A stretch of DNA of 64,000 nucleotides from Struthidea cinerea (taxonomy: Eukaryota > Chordata > Aves > Passeriformes > Corcoracidae), in contig VZTI01003364.1 of NCBI GenBank assembly GCA_013397865.1, positions 1,312,851 to 1,376,850 of the forward strand. The letters run 5' to 3'. Of the stretch, positions 51,848 through 62,272 are shown one piece after another; the stretch's first letter is position 1, and each line of letters begins with the position of its first letter. Position numbers and translations under genes: made by a program. A model generated the notes under the pieces. That model worked only from the letters and a program-made list of their open reading frames with translations. It did no database searches and was not told the origin of the DNA.

Positions 51848-52187
51848 TGTCGCTGTTGAACCGGGGACGGCGAGAAATGACATAGATTCGATCCAGGAAG
51901 AAATGGGATGGAATGGAGTTATTTATTAATTTACAGACTCATTTTTATATCTTAGTTCGTTTGACTGACATAAGGTTATTGGTCCTTTGACTATCCACCT
52001 CCCAGGATGATTGGCTAAACCCTACAACACCCATTTCAAAATATTTCTTCAGTTAGTCTCACAACAATACTTGCACCTGCAAGACTGTAACTGTTTTCGG
52101 CCAGCATCCACGTGAAAGCCTTGCTTCCACACAGACCCTAGCAGAAAGCTGGAAAATCTCTCCGCAACCAAGCTTTCAGCATCCACA
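51848..52187 (-). mobile_element. ERVK-type solo LTR with perfect 6-bp target duplication
   Basis: The 340-bp element starts TGTCGCTGTTGAACC and ends TCAGCATCCACA. It is flanked by AGTCAG at 51842-51847 and again at 52188-52193. A TG...CA element with an exact 6-bp duplication is characteristic of class II (ERVK, alpha/beta-like) integrations. Minus orientation is inferred from TTTATT (AATAAA on the minus strand) near 51922-51927, close to the left edge, leaving a short U5 on that side. No internal region is present, so it arose by recombination between two LTRs or is all that remains. Confidence 0.88.
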
Positions 52188-52193
52188 AGTCAG

Positions 52194-55100
52194 TATTTGG
52201 GCTGCTCACCATTGGGTTCAGCTCCCCAGAGCTGGGGTGATGAAGCCCTCAGGAAAGCTTTTGCAGGACACGAGTGATCACGCGAGTCTGTGTATGAGGA
52301 TCGCTTTTGTGGCACAACTGCTGGCACCCAAGCACTGAGGAGTGAATGGGCTGTCACTCCCACGGCCACCAGCACTTTTTTTGTTTGTCATACTTTTCCT
52401 ACCCAAGGCATGTCACTGCCTTCAGGATTCCTCAGCCCCTCCCTGAGTAGTCTCAGTCTCTCAGGAGGTGGCTGATGTGCCACCTCAGTCTGCCTTCAGT
52501 TAATCTTTCAAAACTGCCTGTGAAGCAGCAAACAGCCCATCCCATTCTGGAGACCCCCTATGGCAGAGGCCAGCGGTGGTGACCATCATCAGCACACAAT
52601 GGGCTCGGGACAGGCTGCTTGGTAACAGACCTGCAGACAGAGCACAGGTGGAGAGTCTGGACAGCCTCCTGCGTGGTAAGGCTACCAGCTGTAGAAAGGA
52701 TTCTTGCATTTCCTCATAAAACCACCCAAGTGTAATCTCGTCAGAACCACGTCTGTGGGCTAAGGAATAGTGATGAGGAGGCAGACTTTCCCTAAAGCTC
52801 TCAAGTTCATCTTAGGCTGCACTACCAGAGGCTTTCATCAGATCAGTAAAAAGTATTTGGATGTTGAGACTTGTTCTTAACAATTCTCTTGGATCTGCCA
52901 ATTGAAAAGAAAAAAAATCCCACCAACTCCTCTGCTCTCCACCCAGAGCCTCCAGTGTGATTCTGGGAGCCTCATCACTAAAGGAAGTAATTTATGGATG
53001 ACCTAAAAGAGGACCTGGTTTGAGGGGCTTATAAAAACCACACCAGCCTCATGAGTGGGCAGCCCCCTCTGAGCCCCGGCTGGGGCAAGCAAACATGGTC
53101 AACATCTGCCCCCAGTCTGACAGGCCAGTGCTTCACTGCAGGCCTTTCCTCTGGCACTGGCACTACACACCGGCATCAGCAAGAGCCAAGCCCAAGCCGG
53201 GCAGGACTTCAGCCTGAGCCACAGCTGAAAGGGCATGGCAGCACCCTGCCAGCCATCACACAGAGCGGGCAGAGCAGCGACCAGCAGAGCCGCTTACGGC
53301 ATCCAGCAGCCCAGTTTCTTTCGGAGTAGGAGTAGGATACGACAAAAGAAAGGAGAGACTTTCAAGGATAGCCTTTGAGCAGATCACATCACAAGCCATC
53401 CAGCTGTCATTGTGCCAGCACAGTTTTTTTCTGACATTCACTGGGCACCAGAGGGACAGAATCCAAAGTCGGTCACTGCTGGCGAAGTCACGGAAGCATC
53501 CAAAATAACTTTCCATCAATCTGTTGATGTTTTCTCATTATCTGCTGGTGAGGACCTCCCCCTGCTTCTGCAGCAAAAAACATTGCCTAAAGGAACAGGC
53601 CATGGCCTGTCCCCATGGCAGGAGTCAACACCTCACCCTTGATGCCAGGCTGGTCCATGCAGTTCTCTGTGGCAGCTCTCCTACTTCTACAAGCTCCCTA
53701 GAGATGCTGTAGCAGTTATGTGAGGCCATTCCTGGAGTAATACTAACCAAACAGTGGACTACAGCACGGAAAGGGATTGATGGTACTGATTTGTCCCCAT
53801 GAACCCACCAGCAGCCACATGAGAGCCAATGCAGTGATGAATGGTGCTGGCAAAGCAATAGAAGTCCTGGAAGGAGGACATTTCCCAGGTAAGCCCTTCA
53901 AGCAGATTTGTAAAAAAGGATCTGCAGGGCAGGAGCCCCTGATCAGCAGCGCTCCACAAGAAGCTGCGATATTGGCTGCACTGCTGCCTGTCATGGAAAT
54001 CTCATGTCTGTCACTCACAAATCCTCTCATTTCATTAGAAGGGTCAAATTCAACAGGGAATTCCCAAGCCTGCCCACATGAGTACACTCAAATAGCCAAG
54101 TGTCAAAGTTACTGTTCAAAGCAGAAATGTGCGCTCCACACTGGCCAAAATCAGCTATTCCTGAGATTTACCAGCAGTTCAGGCTGAAAAACTTCAGCTA
54201 AAGTTAGCAGAGCACAGTTCTATCCTCAGGGCAGGCCTGGTTCCTAGAGCCAGATTATGTATGATGGGATGGGACCACTGCCCATCTGTGCCCAGGCAGT
54301 ACTGCTGCTATTGTCTGTGCCCAGGCTGTGGGAAGCAGGGCGAGGCAGCAGCTGCCCGCAAACCAGGGATAGCATCTCTTAACAGCAATATTACAGTGCC
54401 CACCTTGCCCTTCTGCTCCAGGGAGAGGGTTTGCTAAAGCCTGACACTCAACAGCTTCTCCCCTCAACTCTGCTGGTATGTGGTGAGTGTGCACATCCCT
54501 GTGTGCCAGACGTGCACACCCGTACGCACAAGCGCAGAGTCTGTACGCGCACATGAGCATTCCTGCGGGGTGCAGTGTGGGCAGCGGGGCCGAGGCACAC
54601 AGGCATCCCCCTGGCAAACACAAACTCGGCTACACGTAATATTAACGCATTAGCATCGCCAGTGACTGACTCCCAGAAGGAGCTCTAGATAATAATGACA
54701 GAAACATTAATATTTGCTGACTCAAGGGCTCCACCAGGAGGAAAAACCAGCCCAGATCATCCCCTTAGGAAGGCTAGAAGGAAGATGCTCCTCTGGTAGG
54801 CTGGGTGACGGGCAGGGGGCCATGCTTGCTCTGTCAAAGCCCTCATCATTCAAAGACAAGGACAAGAAATGTGGTGGAAGTGGATCAGCACAGTGTCAGC
54901 CAGCCAGGGGCTGGCCACAGTTCCGAGAGTGCTGCCACACACACAGCATCCTCATCTGCTGCAAAAATCTTACCAGTCCAAAAACACTAAGAAAGAGGTT
55001 GCTAATTGCCCTGCCTTCACCCACTTTCTTTTATTTCCCAGCAAGGGCTGGGAATACTCACTGAGCTACAGTGGTTTCACAGCCGTCTGCTTGTGGCTAC

Positions 55101-56118
55101 TGACAATCAGCTCATGGATTTGCTGGGGGGCACATGTCTGCTTGAATGGGAACAATGGGAACTACAGAGGCCACTTTGGAATTTAAAAGGGGGGATTCTT
55201 CCCATGAGCCTCAGCTCCTATTGCAGCCCCCAGAGACAGGTTTCTGCTCATCTGACCATCGCAGACATGTTCTTCACTATGAGACAAACACCTCCAGGAA
55301 GCGCCTTCTCTGTCCCACTGGAACTGTAGTGGAAGTCACACACCAGCCTTATTCCAGCTCAGAGCACACAGACCACATACACTGAAGAGATGCTTTGCAC
55401 CTTCTCTCCCACACACACACCCATCAGGCTTTTTTAAGCTTGATGGCCACAGCGTAAGACACACAGAGCCCTCAGAAGGCACACTGGGTTTCTGCCCAGT
55501 ACCCAGCACTGGTGGGAGAAGGGACGTTGTGCCCTTCATGCCTGTCTCAAGGAGGCACAAAGGGGCTGCAGAGCAAGACTTCTGAAGTTACAGCCCTGAG
55601 AGTGCTGATGCAAGCAGGTATGAAGCTGTGCCAGCTCAGACCAAGGTGACCAGTGCTTGGCTTCAGGCAGGTGCCTTGCCAGCCCCAGCTCAGGGGCTGA
55701 ACCCCATGATGCTGTGCCCAGGCAGTCAGCGTGCCTGCCCCAAGGGCATGATGCCCTTGATAGATCAGGTACCACCCACTGAAAATACATTTTTGGAGCG
55801 TTTCTTCATTGAATCTTACAGATTCAGAAAAGATTTCTCCTTCAGCCAGGAAATCCCAATTAAAAACAAAATAAACAAACAAAAACCAAACCCATTTGTT
55901 TGCTCATTAGACTGCAAAACTTATTCCCAGGAACAAGAAAGAGCAAGTCAAGAGCTCCAAAAAGCGCAAGACAATATATGGAGCACTTATAACTTTCTCC
56001 CACAGCCCAAAAGCCGTGAATACTGACTTACCCTGTCACGTCCCAATTCTATCACTTTGGATTTCACAAGGAAGCATGTAACTTGTAAATGAAGGCATGG
56101 GCTTACCCACACTCAAAT
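52194..56118. other. Intergenic downstream of RRM2B, no gene recognised
   Basis: The GC-richest part of the window, including the CpG patch. Many overlapping chance frames of up to 136 codons are present. It lies 3' of the probable end of RRM2B. Confidence 0.5.
54490..54660 (+). other. Small CpG-dense patch
   Basis: Roughly a dozen CpG dinucleotides fall within about 170 bp, including CGTACGCACAAGCGC and GTACGCGCAC. Most of the window is strongly CpG-poor. The patch is shorter than a usual CpG island and no exon is recognisable beside it. Confidence 0.5.
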
Positions 56119-58236
56119 TTTATTGAAACTACACGCATATTTTACACACAAACTGAATGCGAGCTGTTGTACCAAACTTTGGTATCTCATATACACTTAC
56201 AGAACCTGAGCATGTTGCAGTTTCATATTAGAATACTCTCTATACTCTCATCATATTTCACAAGACTCAAAATAAACGCTTTTTAGTACTTTCAGTGACC
56301 CGGTAGGTTCCATTACTCTAACAACAGACCCATTTACAATATTTTCTCTTTCTCCCCTATCAACTCAGTATTTCCAAAAGGTGCTGGATTTTCCCTCTGA
56401 GTCCACAGTTCTTTTGCAGTTGCAGGATGTTAGAGAGGGCCACCAGTTCCAGCCTTTCTCTGTATTCTCCAGGTTCCCCTCTGCCTTCTTTCAAGTACCT
56501 TAAGTCAAATGACACAGGCTCTGCTCTAGGAAAAAAAAGCTGTTCCATTTCCATGCTCAGTACATACTCCTGATCTTTTACAGAGACTAAAAAACCAGAG
56601 TCCATTTTGCTGCTTATTTTTATAGCAGGGACAGTTGTCCACTAGGAAATATGCTAAGGCAGTGGACCTGTTTCATGGAACTCAGGTACCCAGAACTACG
56701 GCTGATCAGGGCTGGCAGGGAAATAACACATCACCCCGTCACTGATAACCCTGGCTGTCGGCTGAGCTCATGCCAGGTGTATCAAAAGCAGCAGCAGATG
56801 TTTGCAACAGTAAGATTTACAAAAGCTCTTTCACAAAATGCTGAACATTATGAAAAATGCTTAGGTTTAATAAAGCAGAACCCTTTGTCTATCTCTTGTA
56901 CACTCACTTCATCTTTGGAAAAAAAAGAGCCTATCTATTTGCAGATAAATCAGGTACAGCTGAATAGTATCTCTCCCACCCCAAGTACCACTGCAGCACG
57001 TTAGCCGTTCTTCAGTCGCTCCATTCTCTGCCTGTGATATCAAAAAATGACAGACAGTTTTCAGGCACACAATCAAAAACCAAACAACAGTCCCTTGTAA
57101 GATGCTGCTACTCCATACTACTTCTGGGTTTGTTTTTGAAAGGTTTAACACCTTCTTTCAGAAGCTCTTCTGTGACAATGGTTCCAATGGTTGACACTAT
57201 AGGTCCCACTTGACGTCCCTTCATACATTACTGGGTGCTTCCTTACCGCCCCAGTAGTATGTTTGTAGCACCTCAAGGGATAGTTCCTTGGAATGATATG
57301 TCTTTTCACCCCTTCAATGCACAAGTGCAGCCAAGAAGGGGAGAATATCAAATCACCTAGTATGACAGTGGGAAGGTTGACAACACCCAGAGCTGGCTGT
57401 TTCAGTGTCGGATGATTACAAACACAACACAACTACAGACTGCTTAATAAGGCACTTGATCAGTGACGCAAGGAAAAACAGGCAGCACAAGCCAAAAAAC
57501 TACAGCATGTGGTTTTTCTCCACTGTTAACAGGTGTGCCTTTTCAAGAACCATTTAAAGTCCACTGACCTGTTCAGTAACAGTTGTAAGACAAGAATCAC
57601 ATGTATTTCAATTAAATGCCTACCACGACCCATCCGTTTTCCAAACTGAAAAAAATTTTTTTTTCAGACAGAACCTAGGTTAATGGCGAAATCAAACTTA
57701 ATTCCTGGGTTTAATAATATTCTACAGTTCAGACCTCCTTAATGTCTTCCCACATTCAATTATTACTGTATCTGCAGCAGGCTGAAACAGAAGAGCTTTT
57801 ACTCTAGACAAAATCTCTAAACATGAAAATATAAAACAGGAAAATAATTTATAGCAACATTTTTACATGGAGTGACACCTCATCTAGTTATCAGATTAAA
57901 ACACCATAACATGAGGTAAATATGCAGTTTGCTTTCTTAAAACACAAAGTGTTAAAAAAGTAGTAGTATCCATGTCATTTTTAAAGACAGCATAGACAGC
58001 AGATGAGTCAAGGGAATCTTAAAAAGGCCATCCTTTCACAAAGCCATATAAATTTTATAAATGATCCCCCTTTTTTTATTCAAATGACACAGAGAGAAAT
58101 ATATTTACTCCTCTGACAAACAACATGAACACCCAGGAAAAAATCCCAGCAGACTCTGATTCCGTGAGAGGAAATTAAGTCAACTTCACAGCAAAAAGGG
58201 AGATGAGGAAACAGTCACCATTCATTTGCCAGTTTG
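56119..58236 (-). other. RRM2B: Probable RRM2B 3' untranslated region, end uncertain
   Basis: The sequence downstream of the RRM2B stop should be 3' UTR. Minus-strand AATAAA signals occur at 58075-58080, about 155 nt after the stop, and at 56119-56124, about 2.1 kb after it. An ATTAAA variant lies near 57712. The distal signal is followed in minus sense by a GT-rich stretch, as expected downstream of a cleavage site. I recognise no transposon in this interval, which fits a UTR under some constraint. Which signal is used cannot be settled from the sequence. Confidence 0.45.
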
Positions 58237-58389
58237 TCAAAAATCTGCATCCAGAGTGAAGACATTGTCCATTGTTTCTGTCATAACAGCAAAACGTTGA
58301 TATTCCGAAACCCGCTTCTCAAAGAAATTTGTTTTTCCTTCCAGAGAAATATTCTCCATGAAATCAAAAGGATTTTCTGCATGAAAGAC
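58237..58389 (-). CDS. RRM2B: RRM2B exon 9 (last coding exon, 50 residues plus stop)
   Basis: This exon encodes the C-terminal tail of the p53-inducible small subunit of ribonucleotide reductase. The enzyme reduces ribonucleoside diphosphates to deoxy forms for DNA repair and mitochondrial DNA upkeep outside S phase. The minus-strand frame begins VFHAENPFDFMENISLEGKT, continues through an FEKRVSEYQRFAVM segment, and ends NVFTLDADF followed by TGA at 58237-58239. The final residues are the family's docking peptide for the large subunit RRM1. The FAVM and DNVF spellings match RRM2B as I know it; RRM2 has MGVM and ENSF at these places. A pyrimidine-rich acceptor ending CCCCAG lies just upstream (minus sense) and the exon starts in phase 0. 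Fifty residues would be positions 302-351 of a 351-residue protein, the human length. The frame is intact, with no sign of pseudogene decay, and real introns argue against a retrocopy. Confidence 0.97.
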   Translation of the reverse strand, partial: VFHAENPFDFMENISLEGKTNFFEKRVSEYQRFAVMTETMDNVFTLDADF

Positions 58390-58869
58390 CTGGGGAAGGA
58401 AAACACTATTACACTGGTGATTCTGACAGGGAAATAATGCTTTAAAAACCCCACAACAAACAAAACTGTCAAACTCTTTCAAACTAGACCGCCTCTGGCT
58501 GCAATATCCTGTAGGCTCTATGGACACCTATCTAAGCAAATTCAGTACCTGCCACTCCCAGGAGTTTGGTCTGTGGTGAAGTTCACTTGTGCAAGGGGTT
58601 TGTTATTCTTCAAGCACTGCAGCATCTGAGCACAGCTTATGTTTCCCATTACAAACCTGCTGAGCAGCTGAAGGGAAACAATGGCCTAAATTGTTCTTGT
58701 TCTTTTACAGTGAAGCATAGGTATTAATGCTGTGGTTTCAGCTGTCACTCACGGGAAGTCCCTGTGTTAAATATGACCTGCTCCCCGGCATGACAAGGGA
58801 GTGCTTTGTGCTGACAGCCTTCCTGGGCTGCACTGGCAGGCCAGCATTTGGGGCAACTGCATCTCTTAC
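58390..58869 (-). other. RRM2B: RRM2B intron 8
   Basis: This 480-bp intron lies between exons 8 and 9. In minus sense it starts GTAAGAGATGC and ends TTCCCCAG. It appears free of recognisable transposons. Confidence 0.93.
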
Positions 58870-58983
58870 CTTTGAGAACCCAAGCTCCATTAGTAACCGG
58901 TCTGCGACAAATTCAATGTATTGTTTCATCAAGGTGCAATTCATTCCAATCAGACCCACAGGTAATGCCTCTGTTAGAAACTC
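58870..58983 (-). CDS. RRM2B: RRM2B exon 8 (38 residues)
   Basis: This is an internal exon of the ribonucleotide reductase small subunit, encoding part of the helical bundle near the C-terminus. It reads EFLTEALPVGLIGMNC, then a TLMKQYIEFVADRLLMELGF stretch and SK; this is close to residues 264-301 of vertebrate RRM2B. The acceptor is TTCTAG just upstream in minus sense, and the donor after the final AAG is GTAAGAG. The exon is 114 bp, a whole number of codons, and phase 0 at both ends, so exon 7 joins it after Gln and exon 9 joins after Lys without a frame change. An open frame appears to continue past the donor, but that extension is intronic and does not resemble the family. The sequence alone fits either RRM2 or RRM2B. 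The assignment to RRM2B comes from exon 9, 480 bp away. Confidence 0.97.
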
Positions 58984-60070
58984 CTAGAAGTTAAAATACA
59001 GATGACATTTAGAGAAATGAAATTTAAGAAGAAAAAGGAGAGAAGACACCTGTGTTTCACAGTAATATAATTTGTGATGTTCCAGGCTCCCCAGGAAGTT
59101 GTCTGAATAAATAACTTGCATCACTAAATTCAACAAGTATCTTCTGTTTTCAGTAACTGTTTGTATCTTCCTTTATTTTTAGCCTATTATTCTGGAAAAG
59201 GCACAAGATTTTTATCACTGCCCCTCTAATCTGCCTTTCCCCACTCCCCCAGCATAAGCTTCAGTGTAAGCTTAAGCCCCAACTTCAGTAAACCTACAGA
59301 CCATACTAGTGGGAACAGGGATAAATCCAGAGATCACCAGTTTTCATGGCTTCCAGCCATTATAGAATGACAGATCAGAGACGGCAGTGATTATATGAGT
59401 GCTGAACCCAGCCATGTGCATGTTTAGGAACTGATGCAATACCTGTCAGTGTTGTGAGACCAAGCAGGAACATTTGTCATCATCACAGGAGTTAGATGAC
59501 AACAGGAAAGAAAACTAAACTAAAATCCTGCCAAATACTCAGCCATGCAGAAACTTGTGTCTGCAGAAGGGCAGCATTTCACATGAAAGAACCTGACATC
59601 AACCTCAGAAAAAGTCAGAACCCAGCATGATACACGTGGCCAGAACAGACCCTGCCTCCTCCTGAGGGCAAGCAGATATGTGAACACAATAGGGAGAAAC
59701 AAAGATCCTGAAAGGACAGATGTAAACAAACTCCTCTCTAGGAGACAGTTGCAGCTGGACTAGATGATTATTGTAGGTCCCTTCCAACTGGAACTATTCT
59801 ATTCAATATCAAATAAGACAGCTTTCCTGCCTTTCTGTCATTAAGGAGAAAACCAGCTGCCAGCTTCAGCTTCCCCCAGTTGCTTGACAACTGAATCAGA
59901 AAGTCTCTGACTTATTGTCACCATTAAGGAAGAGGGAAAGAATTGTATCAGGGATCCAAGCCTAAGCCAAGTATCACACACGGAATCCCAAAAGTTAAGA
60001 CGTTGATTTGTTTATTTCATGCATCAGACTGGGCCTGTGCTGCCCACGAGGCTGTCATAGCCAGGATTAC
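58984..60070 (-). other. RRM2B: RRM2B intron 7
   Basis: This 1,087-bp intron lies between exons 7 and 8, with donor GTAATC and acceptor AACTTCTAG in minus sense. It contains a short CR1 3' end at about 59738-59803, inserted in the opposite direction to the gene. The rest looks like unique sequence. Confidence 0.92.
59738..59803 (+). mobile_element. Short CR1 3' end
   Basis: GCTGGACTAGATGATTATTG, TAGGTCCCTTCCAACTGGAA and ACTATTCTATTC form the terminal 60 bp or so of a CR1 element, including the degenerate tail repeat. It is a strongly 5'-truncated insertion in RRM2B intron 7. Confidence 0.85.
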
Positions 60071-60175
60071 CTGCTCAATTTCTACAGCATTAACGATGAT
60101 CTCACGGACTCGCTCTTCTGACGGTCTGTTCACTAAATAATGGAACATTAGACAAGCAAAATCACAGTGTAGACC
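60071..60175 (-). CDS. RRM2B: RRM2B exon 7 (35 residues, iron-ligand histidine)
   Basis: The exon encodes GLHCDFACLMFHYLVNRPSE and then ERVREIIVNAVEIEQ, corresponding to residues 229-263 of RRM2B. In the family, the His of the GLH motif (His231 in human numbering) is a ligand of the di-iron centre that generates the tyrosyl radical. Its partner Glu228 should end exon 6, which I do not find in this window. The acceptor in minus sense is TTATTTCAG and the donor is GTAATC after CAG, both phase 0. The exon is 105 bp with no internal stop. Compared with the human protein as I recall it, the changes here look conservative (for example HYLVNR for QYLVNK and NAVEIEQ for DAVKIEQ). This is the most 5' exon visible, so the gene is cut by the window edge. 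Confidence 0.96.
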
Positions 60176-60410
60176 CTGAAATAAGAGAACAATGGAAGAA
60201 ACAGTCAGTTTTCCCCTCCTCCACATAGTTTGCTCTTATTTTCAGGCAGCCTCATTTGGGTTGAAGTTTCACAGCCTCCTGCTTTTTTGAAAGTCTTAGT
60301 GTAATTACATGTAGTGTGGACTTGTGGTTTACAACGCAGTAACATCTCAAATCCAACACATGCCACCTACGCCAAAATAATGCTCAGCATACACGTTTCT
60401 CAGTAACTGA

Positions 60411-60442
60411 GGCAGCTCTACTGTGAGGCTGCTCTACTGTGA
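60411..60442 (+). repeat. 16-bp tandem duplication
   Basis: GGCAGCTCTACTGTGA is followed directly by GGCTGCTCTACTGTGA, with one mismatch in 16. It lies in RRM2B intron 6, 236 bp from exon 7. Confidence 0.9.
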
Positions 60443-61092
60443 GGAATCCTACATAGAGCCCTGCTGATCCCTGCCTCCCGTCAGGGATGATTTTGCAGAA
60501 ACACTTCTACATGAAGACCAGCAAAACTACTTGTGAGTTAAAATAGGCTGTTTACCTCCTCTTTGCTTTGAGATATTTGATTTAAATTCTTTCAGTAGTA
60601 TTTCTTCCCTTGCTTCTCCCAACAGCATTTTCAACAAGGCAGATTCAGATTAGAGTCACCAAACCCAAGATTAACAAATCATCTCTGCCCCAGCCAAACT
60701 CCCCTTCTCACTTCACCCAGATTCTCTCCCTCTGGCCTAGTAAACTCTGCTCCTTTCCAGGATTTCCAGAAAAGTCTCCTGCCAAGGTAAGAAAACATCA
60801 GGAGACAAGCAACCCTGCACAGTCTGCAGGGGGTACCAGACAGCTGCTCCAAGAGGTGCCTCAGCTTCTCTTTGACTTGCCTGGGTACAGCTTGATGCTC
60901 TGGCTTCAGCCATACCCACCACTGCCAGACTAAAGGAGCACTGCACTACTGTCTCTCCTCTCAACAGCAAGGGGGTGATTACAGCCAATAAGCACCAAGA
61001 GGGCACATCCAGAGTGAAAACAATCAGAAGGATTTGGCAGACTAAGGGCTACAAAACAATCCAATACTATGATTAACAAAGGTCAAAACAAA

Positions 61093-61493
61093 ACCTGGGG
61101 GCTGACTGACTAGAGAACTGTTCTGCTGCAAAAGACCTGGGAGTCTTGCTGGGTGACAAGTAGACTGAGCCAGCAGTGCCCTTGTGACCAGAAGGGCCAA
61201 GGGTATCTCGGGGTGCATCGGGAAGAGTATGGGCAGCAGGTCGAGGGAGGTGATTCTCTCCCTCTGCCCGGCCCTGGTGAGGTCACATCTGGACTGCTGT
61301 GTCCAGTTCCGGGCTCCTCAGTAGGAAAGAAACAAGAAGCTACTGGAGAGGGTCCAGCAGAGGTCACAAAAATGATGAGGGGTCTGGAGCATCTTTTTTA
61401 TGAGGAGAGACTGCAGGAGCTGGGCCTGTTTAGTCTGGAGAAGAGAACACTGAGAGGGGATCTCATTAATGCATATGATTATCTCAGAGGTGG
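61093..61493 (+). mobile_element. CR1 LINE fragment, left part of a split copy
   Basis: This is CR1 ORF2-derived sequence just upstream of the 3' end. Hallmarks include GACCTGGGAGTC, CAGCAGGTCGAGGGAGGTGA, CTGCTGTGTCCAGTTC, GATGAGGGGTCTGGAGCATC and GAGGGGATCTCATTAATGCA. Translation yields LFYEERLQELGLFSLEKR, the reverse-transcriptase-distal CR1 region. The copy resumes after the LTR at 61971, in the same orientation and in CR1 order, so the two parts are one insertion. Confidence 0.92.
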
Positions 61494-61970
61494 TGGTGAG
61501 GTTTAGGAATGGTACGCCCCATGTCAGTACCCCCACCAAGACTCTTCCAAACCAGATGCCACTTGCTCGTTCTCCACCAGCTTCCCCTTGCCCTTTCCTG
61601 CTCTGGGGATGGAGGCACAAAAGGTGAAAATCACGGGACAGGTAAGAACAACTTCCTGGAACCAGCAATGAGATAACAAAAGGAACAGTAACAGCAATAT
61701 AACAAAACATGTAAGACAAAGAAACTATTTACATGGAAAGCCAGTGATAAATACCTACCTGCTCTTCCCAATTACATTTTTTCTCACTGGAAGGAACACC
61801 CTTCTTCTCAAAAGCAGGAGAGGGAGTCCCTTTTCCCCACCCCTGTCAATGACCTGAGATGGTACCCAATAACATTAGGGTCTTAGCCATGCCCACACAG
61901 CTCCAGGCTCTACCGCCTCACAGCTACTGCAAAAAATTAACCCTCTCTTTGGCTGAAGCCAGGACAGGCA
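61494..61970 (-). mobile_element. ERVL-type solo LTR nested in the CR1 copy
   Basis: The roughly 477-bp insert is non-CR1 sequence bounded by TG and CA. Read on the minus strand it opens TGCCTGTCCTGGCTTCAGCC and then GGTTAATTTTTTGCAGTAGC. This resembles the U3 start of avian ERVL LTRs, which carry a CTGGTTTCAGCTGGGATAG-type motif and then GTTAATTTTCTT. The flanks give a near 5-bp target duplication (GGTGG at 61489-61493 and GGTGC at 61971-61975). The edges are uncertain by a few bases because the left side is a GGTG-rich run. It lies in sense orientation to RRM2B, inside intron 6. Confidence 0.75.
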
Positions 61971-62272
61971 GGTGCCAAGAGGATGGTGCCAGGCTCTTTT
62001 CAGTAGTGCCCAGAGACAGGATGAGAAGCAATGGCTATAAACTAAAACACAAGAAATTTCACCTCAACATGAGGAAGAACTTCTTTATGTCAAGCGTGAC
62101 AGAGCACTAGAACAGGCTGCCCAGGGAGATTGCAGGGCCTCCCTCTCTGGAGACATTCAAAAACTCTCTGGACCCATTCCTGTGTCACCTGCTCCAGGCG
62201 ACCCTGCTTGGCAGGGTACTGGACTGGATGATCTCCAGAGGCCCTTTCCAACCCTAACAATACTGTGAAAAC
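61971..62272 (+). mobile_element. CR1 LINE fragment, right part including the 3' end
   Basis: This continues the CR1 copy with GCCAAGAGGATGGTGCCAGG, CACCTCAACATGAGGAAGAA, GAACAGGCTGCCCAGGGAGA, and GGACTGGATGATCTCCAGAG before the tail TTTCCAACCCTAACAATACT. The frame around 62000-62110 translates to CR1-like residues (KFHLNMRKNFF) before breaking. Confidence 0.92.

Noticed and set aside
1..56000. Coding exons of NCALD, the expected human-synteny neighbour
   Set aside because: I looked for its EF-hand protein sequence among the open frames and found none; noncoding 5' exons could still be present but cannot be recognised from sequence alone.
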